A stretch of DNA of 61,140 nucleotides from Obelidium mucronatum (Eukaryota > Chytridiomycota > Chytridiomycetes > Chytridiales > Chytriomycetaceae): NCBI GenBank assembly GCA_025765595.1, contig JAIVFH010000163.1, positions 1 through 61,140 of the forward strand. The letters run 5' to 3'. Shown here one piece after another: positions 33,501-43,601 of the stretch; positions within the stretch are counted from its first letter, which is position 1, and every line of letters begins with the position of its first letter. The notes beneath the pieces are model-generated. The model made no database searches, was not told where the DNA came from, and saw only the letters and a list, made by a program, of their open reading frames with translations. Both the position numbers and the translations under genes were made by a program.

Positions 33501-35139
33501 ACTCCAAGAAATGATAAAAAAGAACAGACTGGTCCCTATCCTTGACAGAAACAATGTACTAAAAGGAAGAAACTGCTCTGTCCTCCCTGGTGAATCCACT
33601 GACCCAGTCATACATTGTGTTAAAGCAATCATTGATCACTGTATTGAAACCAAGAAAGAATGCTACATACTATTGAATGACATTAAGAAAGCTTTTGACT
33701 CAGTGAGCCCAAGGGCGGTCATGAGAAGCCACAGAAGAATCAAAATTCCATACTGCTACTCGGCATGGAAATATAATACACAACTGAAACTTACGGCAAA
33801 AATTAGAACAGCAATTGGTGAGACAGAAAACATACAAATAGGCACTATGATCCAACAAGGCTCTGTTCTGGCCCCTATCGAATGGAGAATATTCTGGGAC
33901 ACAATCCTGTGTGTCATTGACCAAGAAACCAAAGGTATAAAGCTCTCAGCAAATATCAAAACAAAATTCAATGGAAAAAACTGGGATACCGAAACTATAT
34001 CGGAAGACATAGCAGCCCTCGCATTTGTGGACGACACCAACACAGTAGCTGACAACTGGAAAGAACTGGAAAAGCAGGCCAAACTGCTGTATGAATTCCA
34101 AGAGGGAAATACTATAGCATCCAACACCAAAAAAGTCAAAGTGATTGCCATCAACCCCAAAACCCCCCAATCAGTCCTGAAGTGGGGAGACCAAAGTGAG
34201 GTGGAAGTATTGCAAAAAGACCAGAGTGAAAGAATATTGGGAAACTACTTCTCAGCCGACAACTCAAACACAAGAGCAATTGAGGAAATACGGACCCAAA
34301 TCCAAGCCATGGTAAACATGCTGAAAGACAAAAGAATCACAGACAAAAGCACAATAATGATAATAAACACGGTGCTCATGCAGCAAATAAGATATAAATG
34401 GCAAACGGTACCAGTCAGCCCAACTGAAGTGGAAAAATGGTTTACACCAGTACTAGGACTAGTCAAACAGAAAGCCAAACAGCCCAACAGCCTGCCAACC
34501 TCCCAAATGAAACACTCACAGATATACAACCTCATCGACTGGAACGACTTATTCATGTACGACACAATCAGCAACTTGATGATTCGAGCAAACTCAGATG
34601 ACTTGCTAGGGAAAGTTACAAGAATTCGCCTAGCAAACCTGCAAGAAGAACTGGCCCTACCACACTGCCCACTGGAGACACCGTTCCCGGCAAAAGTTGA
34701 AAAAGGTACCCACCACCTAGCTGCCACACTTAACAGAATGTTCAGACACCGCATAAGCAGCGAAGCGATTAAACACCTCGACTGTGAAGGAAAAGAAAAA
34801 CCGGCCTTTGGAAAAGTAGAAGGAGGAGAAACATCAATGTTCCATGCAATAGACAACTGGGTAATATATAATGAAGTCAAGACCCACCTTAAGAAATGGA
34901 ACATCTTATTTGTGGAGCAGATCCTGTGCAAAAACAGTGAAAGAATACTTAGCCAAAGAGAAATGGCCATCAGATACCCCGGCTTCAATGCAGGCAAAGA
35001 AAAATGGTACAACATAGTGACACAATCACTCCAAAAACTATCAACCAAAGGCAATCCCAGAATATCAGACATTGCAAAGAGAAGTCCAAATCCATTTGCA
35101 ACCGAAAAATCAACAATGAACCTACTGAGTCCAAGTTAA
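30532..35139 (+). CDS. LINE endonuclease-reverse transcriptase (1535 aa)
   Basis: The first 320 residues are Lys/Glu-rich and disordered. An APE-type endonuclease follows: VATYNCRGL, LLLQETKC (metal-binding Glu), IIAGDTNEAE and the terminal YSDHVPV with its catalytic His near residue 562. A long charged linker comes next, then reverse transcriptase: ARP-like YSTRPIALLETLYKL, ILLNDIKKAFDSV (motif A), GTMIQQGSVLAP (motif B) and LAFVDDTNTVA (motif C, FVDD at about residue 1166). The ORF is uninterrupted, so coding capacity is intact up to the stop at 35137-35139. The RNase H region continues in the +1 frame. Confidence 0.92.
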   Translation: MIKQERKREREEAGGENKENKREKITNKRRNTAETCNAKVEPENGQCYKHCKENTTIKKRKRTGDPAHTKRRKYETRPQIESFKSLFNFRKNIENNQTAQIAKNPNNKTLTEPAKPNLREYKPRANETKGKHAPFQSMRQIPSLLETVSREKRNTMIQKIIAEVITHNGDLSSASATIIQQLETAKNQYPQAGGSSTEQQTHLNLKRTQWLELQKFNHIDLSKGPHSCKKAETPQRIATTVSEEVGKKIDELKKALLRTQTGKQMDQNETRGNTSESEIPVTPLADSAEHQDNHRNHETEQHNNKFIGKLSQMRTKPEDTLRVATYNCRGLTDTIMIQISQIIKEQNIDILLLQETKCTDKQAQKLMRAYNNKFKGLSYWTNATGTTQKAAGTGIIITEKWSRHYTKCEKSSSSLISLTLTFREGTIRIVNTYWPSNDTAENTRNTLLTLNKWRKEDNEKREHIGTIIAGDTNEAETTKDWKSEKVNTRPAKRNSLIKWLREANYEDAYRSINEDDEKYTYFKMEIGRITQASRLDSIWLEPNLAKITSQCECLSEMLDYKYSDHVPVIADIEVKHVLSPSMKTKKETRIVIDMEKTNETHRVKFQESLNLALQKENLIAELAEVTNKWQHRKGDAERIQEHTKIAQDQMKCKEPSQTENLYDPAGKQEVMEILDRIAQRHMELMNKIAVETLPTRICGKETKRAQLHNPWIALYNELEMCIKEIRRSEEDKTKTIMRQHRRRLQKTLRKTEHEWTRPQPSKENKEPKEPIKTETKKWLIEQQNEVRKKMEHTTAQAITQMIEENVAARNNRMNKNTKKFLNSVLDRFHKIDLDKIKVTDKEGNSHIEFDSEKVKIEVAKQMKEWFHRRPDKEFKEKSIFIDAYKPLDNIDENIYEPMKAEVTEDEIRIAVEQLGTKKAPGNSGITKELLLMGGQENWKLIVKMLQTCEEYMDSPNCWLQGIINPIPKNQEWGADIYSTRPIALLETLYKLQEMIKKNRLVPILDRNNVLKGRNCSVLPGESTDPVIHCVKAIIDHCIETKKECYILLNDIKKAFDSVSPRAVMRSHRRIKIPYCYSAWKYNTQLKLTAKIRTAIGETENIQIGTMIQQGSVLAPIEWRIFWDTILCVIDQETKGIKLSANIKTKFNGKNWDTETISEDIAALAFVDDTNTVADNWKELEKQAKLLYEFQEGNTIASNTKKVKVIAINPKTPQSVLKWGDQSEVEVLQKDQSERILGNYFSADNSNTRAIEEIRTQIQAMVNMLKDKRITDKSTIMIINTVLMQQIRYKWQTVPVSPTEVEKWFTPVLGLVKQKAKQPNSLPTSQMKHSQIYNLIDWNDLFMYDTISNLMIRANSDDLLGKVTRIRLANLQEELALPHCPLETPFPAKVEKGTHHLAATLNRMFRHRISSEAIKHLDCEGKEKPAFGKVEGGETSMFHAIDNWVIYNEVKTHLKKWNILFVEQILCKNSERILSQREMAIRYPGFNAGKEKWYNIVTQSLQKLSTKGNPRISDIAKRSPNPFATEKSTMNLLSPS

Positions 35140-37876
35140 AAGTCAAGACATAGCCACATGGACAAACAAGAACGGCAGTTCTGAATATGGACAGGTTACA
35201 AAGAACACACTCCAAAACGGCAAAATAACCTACACACTGAAGCACCTGAGAGTAATCCCCTTAGAAACATGTCAAAACATAAACCCAGGAGGGAATTGGG
35301 AAGGAAACAACACACAGCTTGGATCATGCTGGGAAAGCGACTGCCCTGGATGGCAAGGAAACACCTGCACACTCGAGTGGACTGGAGAAATCCAAAGGAA
35401 GAAAGCAGTAAATAAGGGGACCCACCCTGTAATCACCATAGATGAAAACGACCAAGATATGGAACTTAACATTGACATATGGGAAATACAGAAGACTGGT
35501 TTGGAAGAGAAGTTACCAGACCAAGAGGTGGAGGAATCAAGTACAGAAAAGACCCTACCATGGAGAGCCGGAACATATGGAAATAATGTACATGACGGTG
35601 CAAAGAGAGCAGGAAAGTTCTTTAAGTGCAGAGATGAACAAACACTAGAAGCCATTGGGACCAGAATTAACAAGTGTCTGAACAGCACATATGACAACAT
35701 ATACACCGATGGATCACTGAAAATCATCAATGGGGCTCCAAGCATAGCAGGGTCTGTATTCGTCAGAGACGGCGCCAGCAGTGGCAGACAAGTGAACTTC
35801 AAACTGGAAGGAAATGCACACTCGGCAAACCCTGAGCACATGGCCATGAACGCAGCACTAATTGGGTGTGGGGACTTCTCAAACACGATCAATATTGATA
35901 ACATGACTGTAATCTCGACCTACAATAGACTAAAAGAACTCAACTTCAACATACACCCCAGAGAACTGAACAAGAAAGCAAATGTAATGTCCACTGCAAT
36001 CACATGTGAAATCATGAAAGAAAGAAACAGAGAAGGAGTAACAGTTCTCCCTGAGGTGAAGCATGTAAAAGGACACAGTGGGGAAATTGGCAACGAACAA
36101 GCTGACAAGGATGCCAACAAAGGACACATGGCACCACTGCTCACACAGAATACCCACGCCCAATCAAACATAAAATTCATCCTAAAAGCAGATGGAAATA
36201 TCATTGAGGGAGCATACAGGAACAACCTAAAAGAAATAACCAAAATAGCAGCACACCTGGAATGGATAGACCAACCAAAACACAGACACATCAAAGAAAT
36301 CCAGGAGTTGGTAGACCTGGGTCTTACCTTCACAGTCATACAATGTGGACACAAAACAACCTCACTATTCACCAGTGAAAACCTTAGTCACTATAGGAAA
36401 TACCTGATAAATTCAACACATAGGCAACTACCAACCCAAAAAGAAATGCGAAGAAGACATCAGGACCTCTACCCCGATGGATGCTGTAGAGTATGCCTCT
36501 CAGATGAGGAAGAAACAAATGAGCACCTATGGAACTGCCCAGTAATGCAAGAAACCAGAAGAGAAATCATGACCAACTTCATCGAAAAACTTAGTAAAAA
36601 GATTGAGGAAGAAGGCCAAAAGGAAAGCAAGGAAAAACCACAACAACCCAGTAACCCTGAGGGGGACATCCAACCAACTCTAATACCAACGGGAAGCAAC
36701 CCAAAAGGAGAAATTGAGAAAGAAAGTAATCTGACACTAGAGGAAATTAACACCAAACTGGAAAAGTGGTTCAGAAACTGGATGGGGCAACCAACAAACC
36801 AATACATGGAAGAAGACATGAACCCAATAAACTCCAAAACGGACAGATTCTCATTCGAACAGGTTGCAGGATATGGACTTATACCAGAGATAACCCACGA
36901 ATGCATCAAAAAATGTGGAGTACAGAAGGCAGAAAGTATCAGAAGAATTATTGTACAAGCATGGAAAGACCTGAGATATGAAGTAAAGGAGAAAATCTGG
37001 AAATACCGCAATGAAAAGACAATTGAATTTGAACTTGCCTGCGGAATCACTGAGAAAGACAAGACCAAGAGGAAAGATAAAAACCCCAGAAAGGAGGGAC
37101 CCAGAAACAAAACTGAAAAGAGCAATGAACCAAGAACAACCAAAAACACAAAGATCAAAAGTGAAACCATATGTCAACTATGCGAGGGGATAATGGGCGC
37201 AACAGGAAACCATGAATGCTCAGGAAGAATGGGGAGAATCAAAAAAGCAATCAAAACGCTAATGGAAGACAGAAAAGGAATCAAGAAAATACAACCGGGA
37301 TGGACAACAACATCTAGCAGATACATGAATGCATACGTCAAGAATGACGAATTCGAATACAAACCAAAAAAGCACCAAGTACCAGGAAAGAAATCGAAAA
37401 CTGATGAGAGCAGACAGGAAAACAAAAAGAAGGAAATGCACGGCAAGGGAAAGGAAATTGGAAAGAAACAACTGAAAAGGAAACTGGAAGAACTACAAGA
37501 ATATGAAGACAGAGCATTCAAAGAGCTTAGAAAAGGAAAAATGACATTGGAGGAAATCAGCCAAGACATAGCAAGGGAAAGACAAAGACTAGAAATACCT
37601 GACGAAGATGTGGACATGGGACCGGTGTCCCAAAAAATACCCAGGGGACAGCAACAAGGGTGGGCCCATCCAGAGGGGACCCCACCACTACAAGGATCAA
37701 GCAAGCAGCAAGGGGACTGGAACCCCACAAGCAAGAGACATATGGTGGAAGGGAGGCCAGATGGGGGCTCTCTTTTTTCCCCACAGGGGTTTTTGATAAC
37801 GAGGCCCCCGATAAGTGTGGAAGCTCAAGAGGAGCTGAGGGGTGGGAGTGAAGAAAGTGGGGTTGTTGTAGAATAG
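35129..37876 (+). CDS. LINE RNase H and zinc-knuckle region (+1 frame relative to RT)
   Basis: The frame is open from 35129 (just upstream of the RT stop) to 37876, about 915 codons; the first ATG is at 35459. RNase H motifs are YTDGS (Asp), EHMAMNAAL (Glu), INIDNMTV (Asp) and HSGEIGNEQADKDA (Asp), all present. A C-x2-C-x8-H-x4-C type knuckle follows (CRVCLSDEEETNEHLWNC). A Lys/Glu-rich C-terminal region with a further CxxC-H-C cluster (ICQLCEG...GNHEC) ends the protein. It overlaps the RT ORF by 11 nt, so it is expressed by a +1 shift, or a single-base deletion has split one polyprotein. Confidence 0.85.
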   Translation, partial: VQVKSQDIATWTNKNGSSEYGQVTKNTLQNGKITYTLKHLRVIPLETCQNINPGGNWEGNNTQLGSCWESDCPGWQGNTCTLEWTGEIQRKKAVNKGTHPVITIDENDQDMELNIDIWEIQKTGLEEKLPDQEVEESSTEKTLPWRAGTYGNNVHDGAKRAGKFFKCRDEQTLEAIGTRINKCLNSTYDNIYTDGSLKIINGAPSIAGSVFVRDGASSGRQVNFKLEGNAHSANPEHMAMNAALIGCGDFSNTINIDNMTVISTYNRLKELNFNIHPRELNKKANVMSTAITCEIMKERNREGVTVLPEVKHVKGHSGEIGNEQADKDANKGHMAPLLTQNTHAQSNIKFILKADGNIIEGAYRNNLKEITKIAAHLEWIDQPKHRHIKEIQELVDLGLTFTVIQCGHKTTSLFTSENLSHYRKYLINSTHRQLPTQKEMRRRHQDLYPDGCCRVCLSDEEETNEHLWNCPVMQETRREIMTNFIEKLSKKIEEEGQKESKEKPQQPSNPEGDIQPTLIPTGSNPKGEIEKESNLTLEEINTKLEKWFRNWMGQPTNQYMEEDMNPINSKTDRFSFEQVAGYGLIPEITHECIKKCGVQKAESIRRIIVQAWKDLRYEVKEKIWKYRNEKTIEFELACGITEKDKTKRKDKNPRKEGPRNKTEKSNEPRTTKNTKIKSETICQLCEGIMGATGNHECSGRMGRIKKAIKTLMEDRKGIKKIQPGWTTTSSRYMNAYVKNDEFEYKPKKHQVPGKKSKTDESRQENKKKEMHGKGKEIGKKQLKRKLEELQEYEDRAFKELRKGKMTLEEISQDIARERQRLEIPDEDVDMGPVSQKIPRGQQQGWAHPEGTPPLQGSSKQQGDWNPTSKRHMVEGRPDGGSLFSPQGFLITRPPISVEAQEELRGGSEESGVVVE

Positions 37877-38100
37877 GGGTACATAATATAGGTGGAAACT
37901 CAAGACGAGTTGGAGGATGGGAGCGGGGCAGTGGTAGTGGTAGTAGACTGGGGGTCTACAAGGGGGATTAGGTGGAAATCACTCGTAATCCGGAGTATGA
38001 GGCCGGGCCTTACTAATCAATCCGAGCAATTGGGGGGAAAATAGTAGTTCGACAAGTGTTTATTACAAAATACAATTCATACCAAAAAAAAAAAAAAAAA

Positions 38101-38112
38101 GTTCTTTCTTGC
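38101..38112. repeat. LINE target-site duplication, right (GTTCTTTCTTGC)
   Basis: Directly after the poly(A) tail and identical to 30210-30221. Confidence 0.9.
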
Positions 38113-38377
38113 GCACCTGAGTATGACCACGCCGATTCGGCACTTAAAGTGCGGTAAGCACCCCCGCCGAAATGGCAAAATGAATACCGCAAGCAGAGCA
38201 GTCGTCCGTCTGGCACAAGAAGAATTGCTCTGGTGCCTGCAATAGCTTGTAGTTGGGAGGCGTTGTTGCACCTGTGCCAAGGCGAAAAACAGAACATCGA
38301 AAAAACCCGAAATTGAGTTCGTAGCTTTCCCTGCCTTCTCTGCCGCTGCCATCTAACCCCGCACCAACACAACAGAC
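38113..38377. promoter_or_regulatory. Upstream region of the NLR gene
   Basis: 265 bp between the LINE insertion and the NLR start. It includes the second copy of the dispersed repeat (38228-38312). The LINE therefore landed within 270 bp of the NLR start codon and may have displaced its upstream control region. Confidence 0.45.
38228..38312 (-). repeat. Dispersed repeat, copy 2
   Basis: Matches 20930-21015. On the minus strand CCTTGGCACAGGTGCAACAA fits an RNA polymerase III A-box-like core. Possibly a short tRNA-derived SINE. Confidence 0.5.
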
Positions 38378-41300
38378 ATGCCAAAGTGGGCTTTGCCGAA
38401 TCCGTTCAAGAAGAACCCTAGCAGCGACCCGCGCTTGGCGCCACAGCGAAGTCCGCAGCCCGGCCACGGCCCAACGCCGCCGCACTCGCCGCGCGTCTCT
38501 CTGGCGGCCTCGAACTCGGCGGCGACTGACGCCCGGCCAAGCACTGCGGCTCTCTCGGTCGATGTTGACGTCGACGTTGATGGTGAGCATTCTTGCATTG
38601 AGTCGAAAGACGCAAATTGGTTGCTTATCTCTCTTGTCTTCTCTTCTCTTCTTACCTTCTCAGCCATCGCCCCTACTGGCACTCCACTCGCTGTTCCTGT
38701 CGTTGTTGTCGAAGCTCGTACGACCGGTACTCGTGAGTATATATTTCTTATCTTTGGATCGTTCAAGTTGATCATGTCGAAGTTGTGTTAACCCCTCCCT
38801 CTTTTATTTTAGTGGAGTACTTTGTTGACAAATATCAACTGCAAACACTCTCGGACCGTTCCCGTGATGTCATCATTGTCATATCGCAACTCATGACCGA
38901 TTGGGACCCCTCTGACTTGAATGCCCTCTTGGATCAGTTTGAGGATCGCGAAAAATCTGTTGGGGCTTACAAGGACAAAATTGACCTTCTCTTGTCCAAG
39001 GCGTCAAACGTCCATGAACTTGCCACCGCCTCTACCACTGTGAAGGATACCATGGACACGATTGTCGACGGACTTGGCTCTGTCGCTGACACCCATCCCA
39101 TCTTGAAGATTGCTTGGTTTCTTGTTTCGGCGGGTTACAAGGTATTATAAATTCTTTTAAAAGTTTCGTTTCAAGTTACCGACAGTCTAACAACAGACCT
39201 TTTACATTAGATGGCAAAAGCTGGTACTGATCAGGCTGATGAATTCAATAAACTGTCCACCCGGTTCTTGGAGGGTTCGAAAAACATTGATCGTCTAATG
39301 GAATTGAAGACGAAAGCCATTCCTCTTCAAACCTCTCAACTGTTGTCAAAGAGTATCGATTCTTTCATCTCCTGTCTGATTGATGTCGCTGACGCGTATT
39401 TGGATTACTTTAAGGCTGGTATGTATTTTTGAATGTATTTTTTGTATGTGATTGATTTTATATACTGATATCACTCTATATTCAGGCCCATCTGGTGCAT
39501 TGAGTCTGTTTGGCGGATCAACCTCCAAGACGCTTGCTGACTTGAACGAACGACTCAATACCACGAATGACGAACTTCGTAGTGTCAAACAAGATGGGAC
39601 GTTGGAGGTCGTGGTTGCTGTTGCTGAAGACGTGGTTGAGATAAAAAAGGGCCTAGAAGCCAATAACGCGAAACTCGACCAGGTTGTAACTGCCGTTGGA
39701 CAAATTGCCACAAAAAGCCAGGACCGGGACTACCATACTCTACGCGAGCTGTGCAGGTTCACAGAAATTCATAGTGTGGGAGAAATCAATGCACTGTCGA
39801 GCAAAAAACATGCTGGGACTCGAGACTGGATTATTGATCAAACGTTGTCGGCAATCACTGACAAGAACGGGAAGAATATTGTTTGGCTCAATGGAGCTGC
39901 GGGAACGGGAAAGTCTGTGATTGCTGGTTGTGTTGCCAAGGCTTTGAAGGATAAAGGCGTGCTTGCTGCATCCTTCTTTTGTCAACATACCAACAAGTTG
40001 AGAGATTCTGTGGCCTCAATGATTCAAACTCTTGGTTATGAGGTTCGTTTGTCTTCAATCATGTACTTTATTTCCTCTGATTTCCTTTCCTCAGCTTGCC
40101 AGCAGATACCCAGGTTATCGCAAAGAGCTCATCAAGAGTCTTCAGGATTCAAAGTTCAGAGATAGCACCCATGTCCCTATCCGGCAGCAACTCGAGTATT
40201 TTTTCATCAATCCTTTCGACGCCTGTCCTGCTCCTCCAGACTGTGTGATAGTTCTCGATGCTCTTGATGAACTTGTGGATCACAAATCGGTTGAGGAAGT
40301 CTTGAAGGTGTTCAAGACCCTGAAAACACCAATTAAATTGTTCATCACAAGTCGGCCGGATGTCGCGACGCCTCTAACAGGAAAAACCGACTTTAAAATT
40401 CAGTACTTTGATGTTGGATCGAAGGAAAACCTTGAAGACATCCGACTTTTCACCCACGACCGAGTGAATGAATTGGTGAATAGTCTGGCATCAGATGATC
40501 GAATCGATGCTGACGAGAATGCTATTGCCAATTTGGTGACCAAACTCTCGGAAGCGGCAAATGGGTTGTTTATTTGGATTACGTTGGTTCTTGGGAATGT
40601 TTGTGGTGTGGATCGACACTTGATGAAAGAGGAGGTTACTGCCGAAGTCATTGAAGATGTTTGGGGGGAATCGACGTCAATCGAATCGACAAAGGAGTCG
40701 CTCTTACGCCTTGAAGAGGCTGCGTCAATGGACTTGTACTCGTTGTATTGTCAAGCACTCTGGAAGGCGTACAAGAAGGATGAAGCTGCCAGTGATTTCA
40801 AGCTGACGATCGGGATTATTCTGCATGCAAAAGTGCCGCTGTCTATTGCGTCATTGGGGTCTCTTGTGGAGCGGTACCCTGTGAGCACTACAATAAGCAA
40901 GAAGAGAGTAATGAACGCCCATGCTGCATTGAAGTCTCTTATTAAATCCGATGACAACGAAAAGCTTTCATTCATTCACAAGACTGTGCCTGAATATCTC
41001 GTCAAAATCGCTTGTCATTCGAAATGTGAATCACCAATTGAGGCTTGTGCTGAAGGTGCTTCTCGCCATTGTTGCCATAATCAAGCTGCTGGCCGATTCC
41101 AAATCGATTCCACTTTCACTTCCTTGAATATGGCTCTTGCCTGTTTGGCCATATTGAATTCCGATGGAACTGGTGCAGAGCAACCGGCTCGATCCTTGTT
41201 TCGAAACATGGGAAACTTGGATGCTTTGGACAAGAACCCAGTATGGTCTGTCGCCACTATCTTGTCGGAACCTCTGCAGTATGCAGTCACTTACTGGTCC

Positions 41301-43412
41301 CAGCACTTTGCCGATACATTTCCCAAAGTTTCAATCTCTGATCAAGACACTTTAATCCAAAGCCTCCTGTTATTTTCCAAGACAAAGCTCCCTTATTACC
41401 TTGAGGCGCTGCTCCTTCTTGGGAAACTCAACAATTTGTTTGAAGCAGTTGCCACTGTGACAAACTGTCTATCTCAAGTGAAATCAACGGAATCTGACTA
41501 CATCAAGTCCATTTTCCGAGACCTCAAGTTTGTTGCATTCAACTTCAGACGTTTTCTAGTGGTTAATCCACTTCAAGTTTATGAGAAACCTATTGTCATG
41601 GTGCCGCAGCAAACAGAGTACTATAAAGCGTACCATACGTTGGGAAGTGGGAAACTGACATTAGGTCAAGATTTGCAATGGGGAGAACTCACTTTGGTTG
41701 GTCATAAAAATGGTGTAAATGCAACGGCTGTATCTAGCGATGGGAAAACTGTGGTGTCTGGGTCAAATGACAAGACAGTAAAGCTGTGGTCGGTTGAGAC
41801 TGGAGAGTGTATCAAGACACTTGTGGGCCATTCTGATTGGGTTCTATCAGTGGCAATCTCATCAGATGGGCAAACTGTGGTGTCTGGGTCACGTGACAAT
41901 ACAGTCAAGCTGTGGTCAGTTGAGACTGGAGAGTGTATCAAGACGCTTGTGGGCCATTCTCTAAATGTTGCTTCAGTGGCCATCTCATCAGATAGGCAAA
42001 CTGTGGTGTCTGGGTCATGGGACAAGACAGTAAAGCTGTGGTCAGTTGAGACTGGAGAGTGCATCAACACACTTGTGGGCCATTATGCTTTTGTTACTTC
42101 AGTGGCCATCTCATCAGATGGGCAAACTGTGGTGTCTGGGTCACTGGACATAGCAGTCAAGTTTTGGTCAGTTGAGACTGCAGAGTGTATCAAGACACTT
42201 GTGAGCCATTCTGATCCTGTATATTCAGTGGCCATCTCATCAGATGGGCAAACTGTGGTGTCTGGGTCATGGGAAAAGACAGTAAAACTGTGGTCAGTTG
42301 AGACTGGAGAGTGCATCAAGACACTTGTGGGCCATTCTCATAAGGTTCTTTCAGTGGCCATCTCATCAGATGGGCAAACTGTGGTGTCTGGGTCAAAAGA
42401 CAAGACAGTAAAGCTGTGGTCAGTTGAGACTGCAGAGTGTATCAAGACACTTGTGGGCCATTCTGATCATGTAAATTCAGTGGCCATTTCACCAGATGGG
42501 CAAACTGTGGTGTCTGGGTCAGAGGAAAAGACAGTCAAGCTGTGGTCAGTTGAGACTGGAGAGTGCATCAAGACACTTGTGGGCCATTCTAATCGGGTTC
42601 ATTCAGTGGTCATCTCATCAGATGGGCAAACTGTGATGTCTGGGTCATGGGACAAGACAGTAAAGCTGTGGTCAGTTGAGACTGGAGAGTGCATCAAGAC
42701 ACTTGTGGGCCATTCTAATCAGGTTTATTCAGTGGCCATCTCATCAGATGGGCAAACTGTGGTGTCTGGGTCAGGTGACAAGACAGTCAAGCTGTGGTCA
42801 GTTGAGACTGGAGAGTGCATCAAGACACTTGTGGGCCATTTTCTAAATGTTGCTTCAGTGGCCATCTCATCAGATGGGCAAACTGTGGTGTCTGGGTCAG
42901 GTGACAAGACAGTCAAGCTGTGGTCAGTTGAGACTGGAGAGTGTATCAAGACACTTGTGGGCCATTCTAAGTTGCTTACTTCAGTGGCCATCTCATCAGA
43001 TGGGCAAACTGTGGTGTCTGGGTCAGAGGAGAAGACAGTCAAGCTGTGGTCAGTTGAGACTGGAGAGTGCATCAAGACACTTGTGGGCCATTCTTCTTAT
43101 GTTTATTCAGTGGCCATCTCATCGGATGGGCAAACTGTGGTGTCTTGGTCATGGGACAAGACAGTCAAGCTGTGGTCACTTGAGACTGGAGAGTGTATCA
43201 AGACACTTGATGGTGATTTTCACAGTTCAATTACAATTTTTGGCACTCAATTTGGATTCAAAACATCTTCTCTGGAACACAAAAATGGTTCTTTGGATAA
43301 GCAGAGGTTGGTGTTACATGGTAATGAGGAACGCTTTAAATCTCACAAGAATGTCGTTTTTGGACGCAGAGGAAACATTGTGTACATTTATATTTTGAGT
43401 TTATCATCATAA
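38378..43412 (+). CDS. NOD-like receptor: helical N-terminus, NACHT, 12 WD40 repeats (HNWD type)
   Basis: Six exons (38378-38582, 38664-38732, 38813-39141, 39211-39418, 39486-40042, 40095-43412) give 1561 residues, all junctions in phase. A disordered Pro/Ser head (about 90 residues) precedes an all-helical region resembling fungal NACHT_N signalling domains (PILKIAWFLVSAGYK). The NACHT ATPase has Walker A GAAGTGKSV near residue 407, Walker B VIVLDALDEL and the sensor FITSRP. A winged-helix/linker region follows. From residue about 992 there are 12 WD40 units of 42 residues, then a 66-residue tail. Fungal NACHT-WD40 proteins act in non-self recognition and regulated cell death (known, e.g. 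HET-E/HET-D). High repeat identity with variation at a few exposed positions fits a recognition surface under diversifying selection. Confidence 0.92.
41700..43211 (+). repeat. Twelve tandem 126-bp WD40-encoding repeats
   Basis: Exactly 12 x 126 bp. The core SVAISSDGQTVVSGS-DKTVKLWSVETGEC is almost invariant in protein and DNA. Differences concentrate in two places: the residues after GH (SDWVL, SLNVA, YAFVT, SDPVY, SHKVL, SDHVN, SNRVH, SNQVY, FLNVA, SKLLT, SSYVY) and the residues after SGS (ND, RD, WD, LD, WE, KD, EE, GD). Such arrays expand and contract by recombination. Confidence 0.95.
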
Positions 43413-43601
43413 AACAGGCCCTTGCATTATTATTATGTTATAAATTTCTTTCACTACTTAGGGTGAGGCCAGGGTCATAGTTTTATACTCATTTGCTCAG
43501 GATCAGACTTAGGGTTTCATGAAAATTTTCATTTTGAAAAAAAGGTGCTCCAAGGATCGATCTACACCCCTTTGCGATGGAATTGCGACCTAGGGTTAGG
43601 G
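43413..43601. other. 3' region of the NLR gene and SINE-like copy A
   Basis: About 65 bp of 3' flank, then a minus-strand SINE-like copy (43478-43565). TAGGG-rich sequence (TAGGGTTAGGG, 43591-43601) follows. Confidence 0.4.
43478..43565 (-). repeat. SINE-like repeat, copy A
   Basis: In reverse complement it reads GATCGATCCTTGG..., AATGAAAATTTTCAT, CCCTAAGTCTGATCCTGAGC and AATGAGTATAAAAC. This matches 50137-50210 closely except for a few changes. The tRNA-like 5' half is missing or diverged here. Confidence 0.6.

Larger units (their letters stand above)
30222..38100 (+). mobile_element. Non-LTR retrotransposon (LINE) with endonuclease, RT and RNase H
   Basis: 7879 bp from the 5' target duplication to an 18-A tail at 38083-38100, bounded by perfect 12-bp direct repeats. 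It encodes a short ORF1, a 1535-residue EN-RT ORF and an RNase H ORF. The 5' end falls within an open ORF1 frame, so slight 5' truncation is possible. Base composition is strongly A-rich on the sense strand, unlike host genes. Motif style (LPGESTDPV, NDIKKAFDSV, QQGSVLAPIEWRIFWD, AFVDDT) resembles LINEs of early-diverging fungi such as Rhizophagus (from memory). Confidence 0.92.

Noticed and set aside
30361..37734. Many long minus-strand open frames across the LINE
   Set aside because: The sense strand is A-rich and poor in T, so antisense stop codons are rare. None has recognisable domains and all overlap clear EN, RT and RNase H coding.
41702..43075. Minus-strand open frames of repeated MHSPVSTDHS peptides
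   Set aside because: Shadows of the 126-bp WD40 repeats on the opposite strand.
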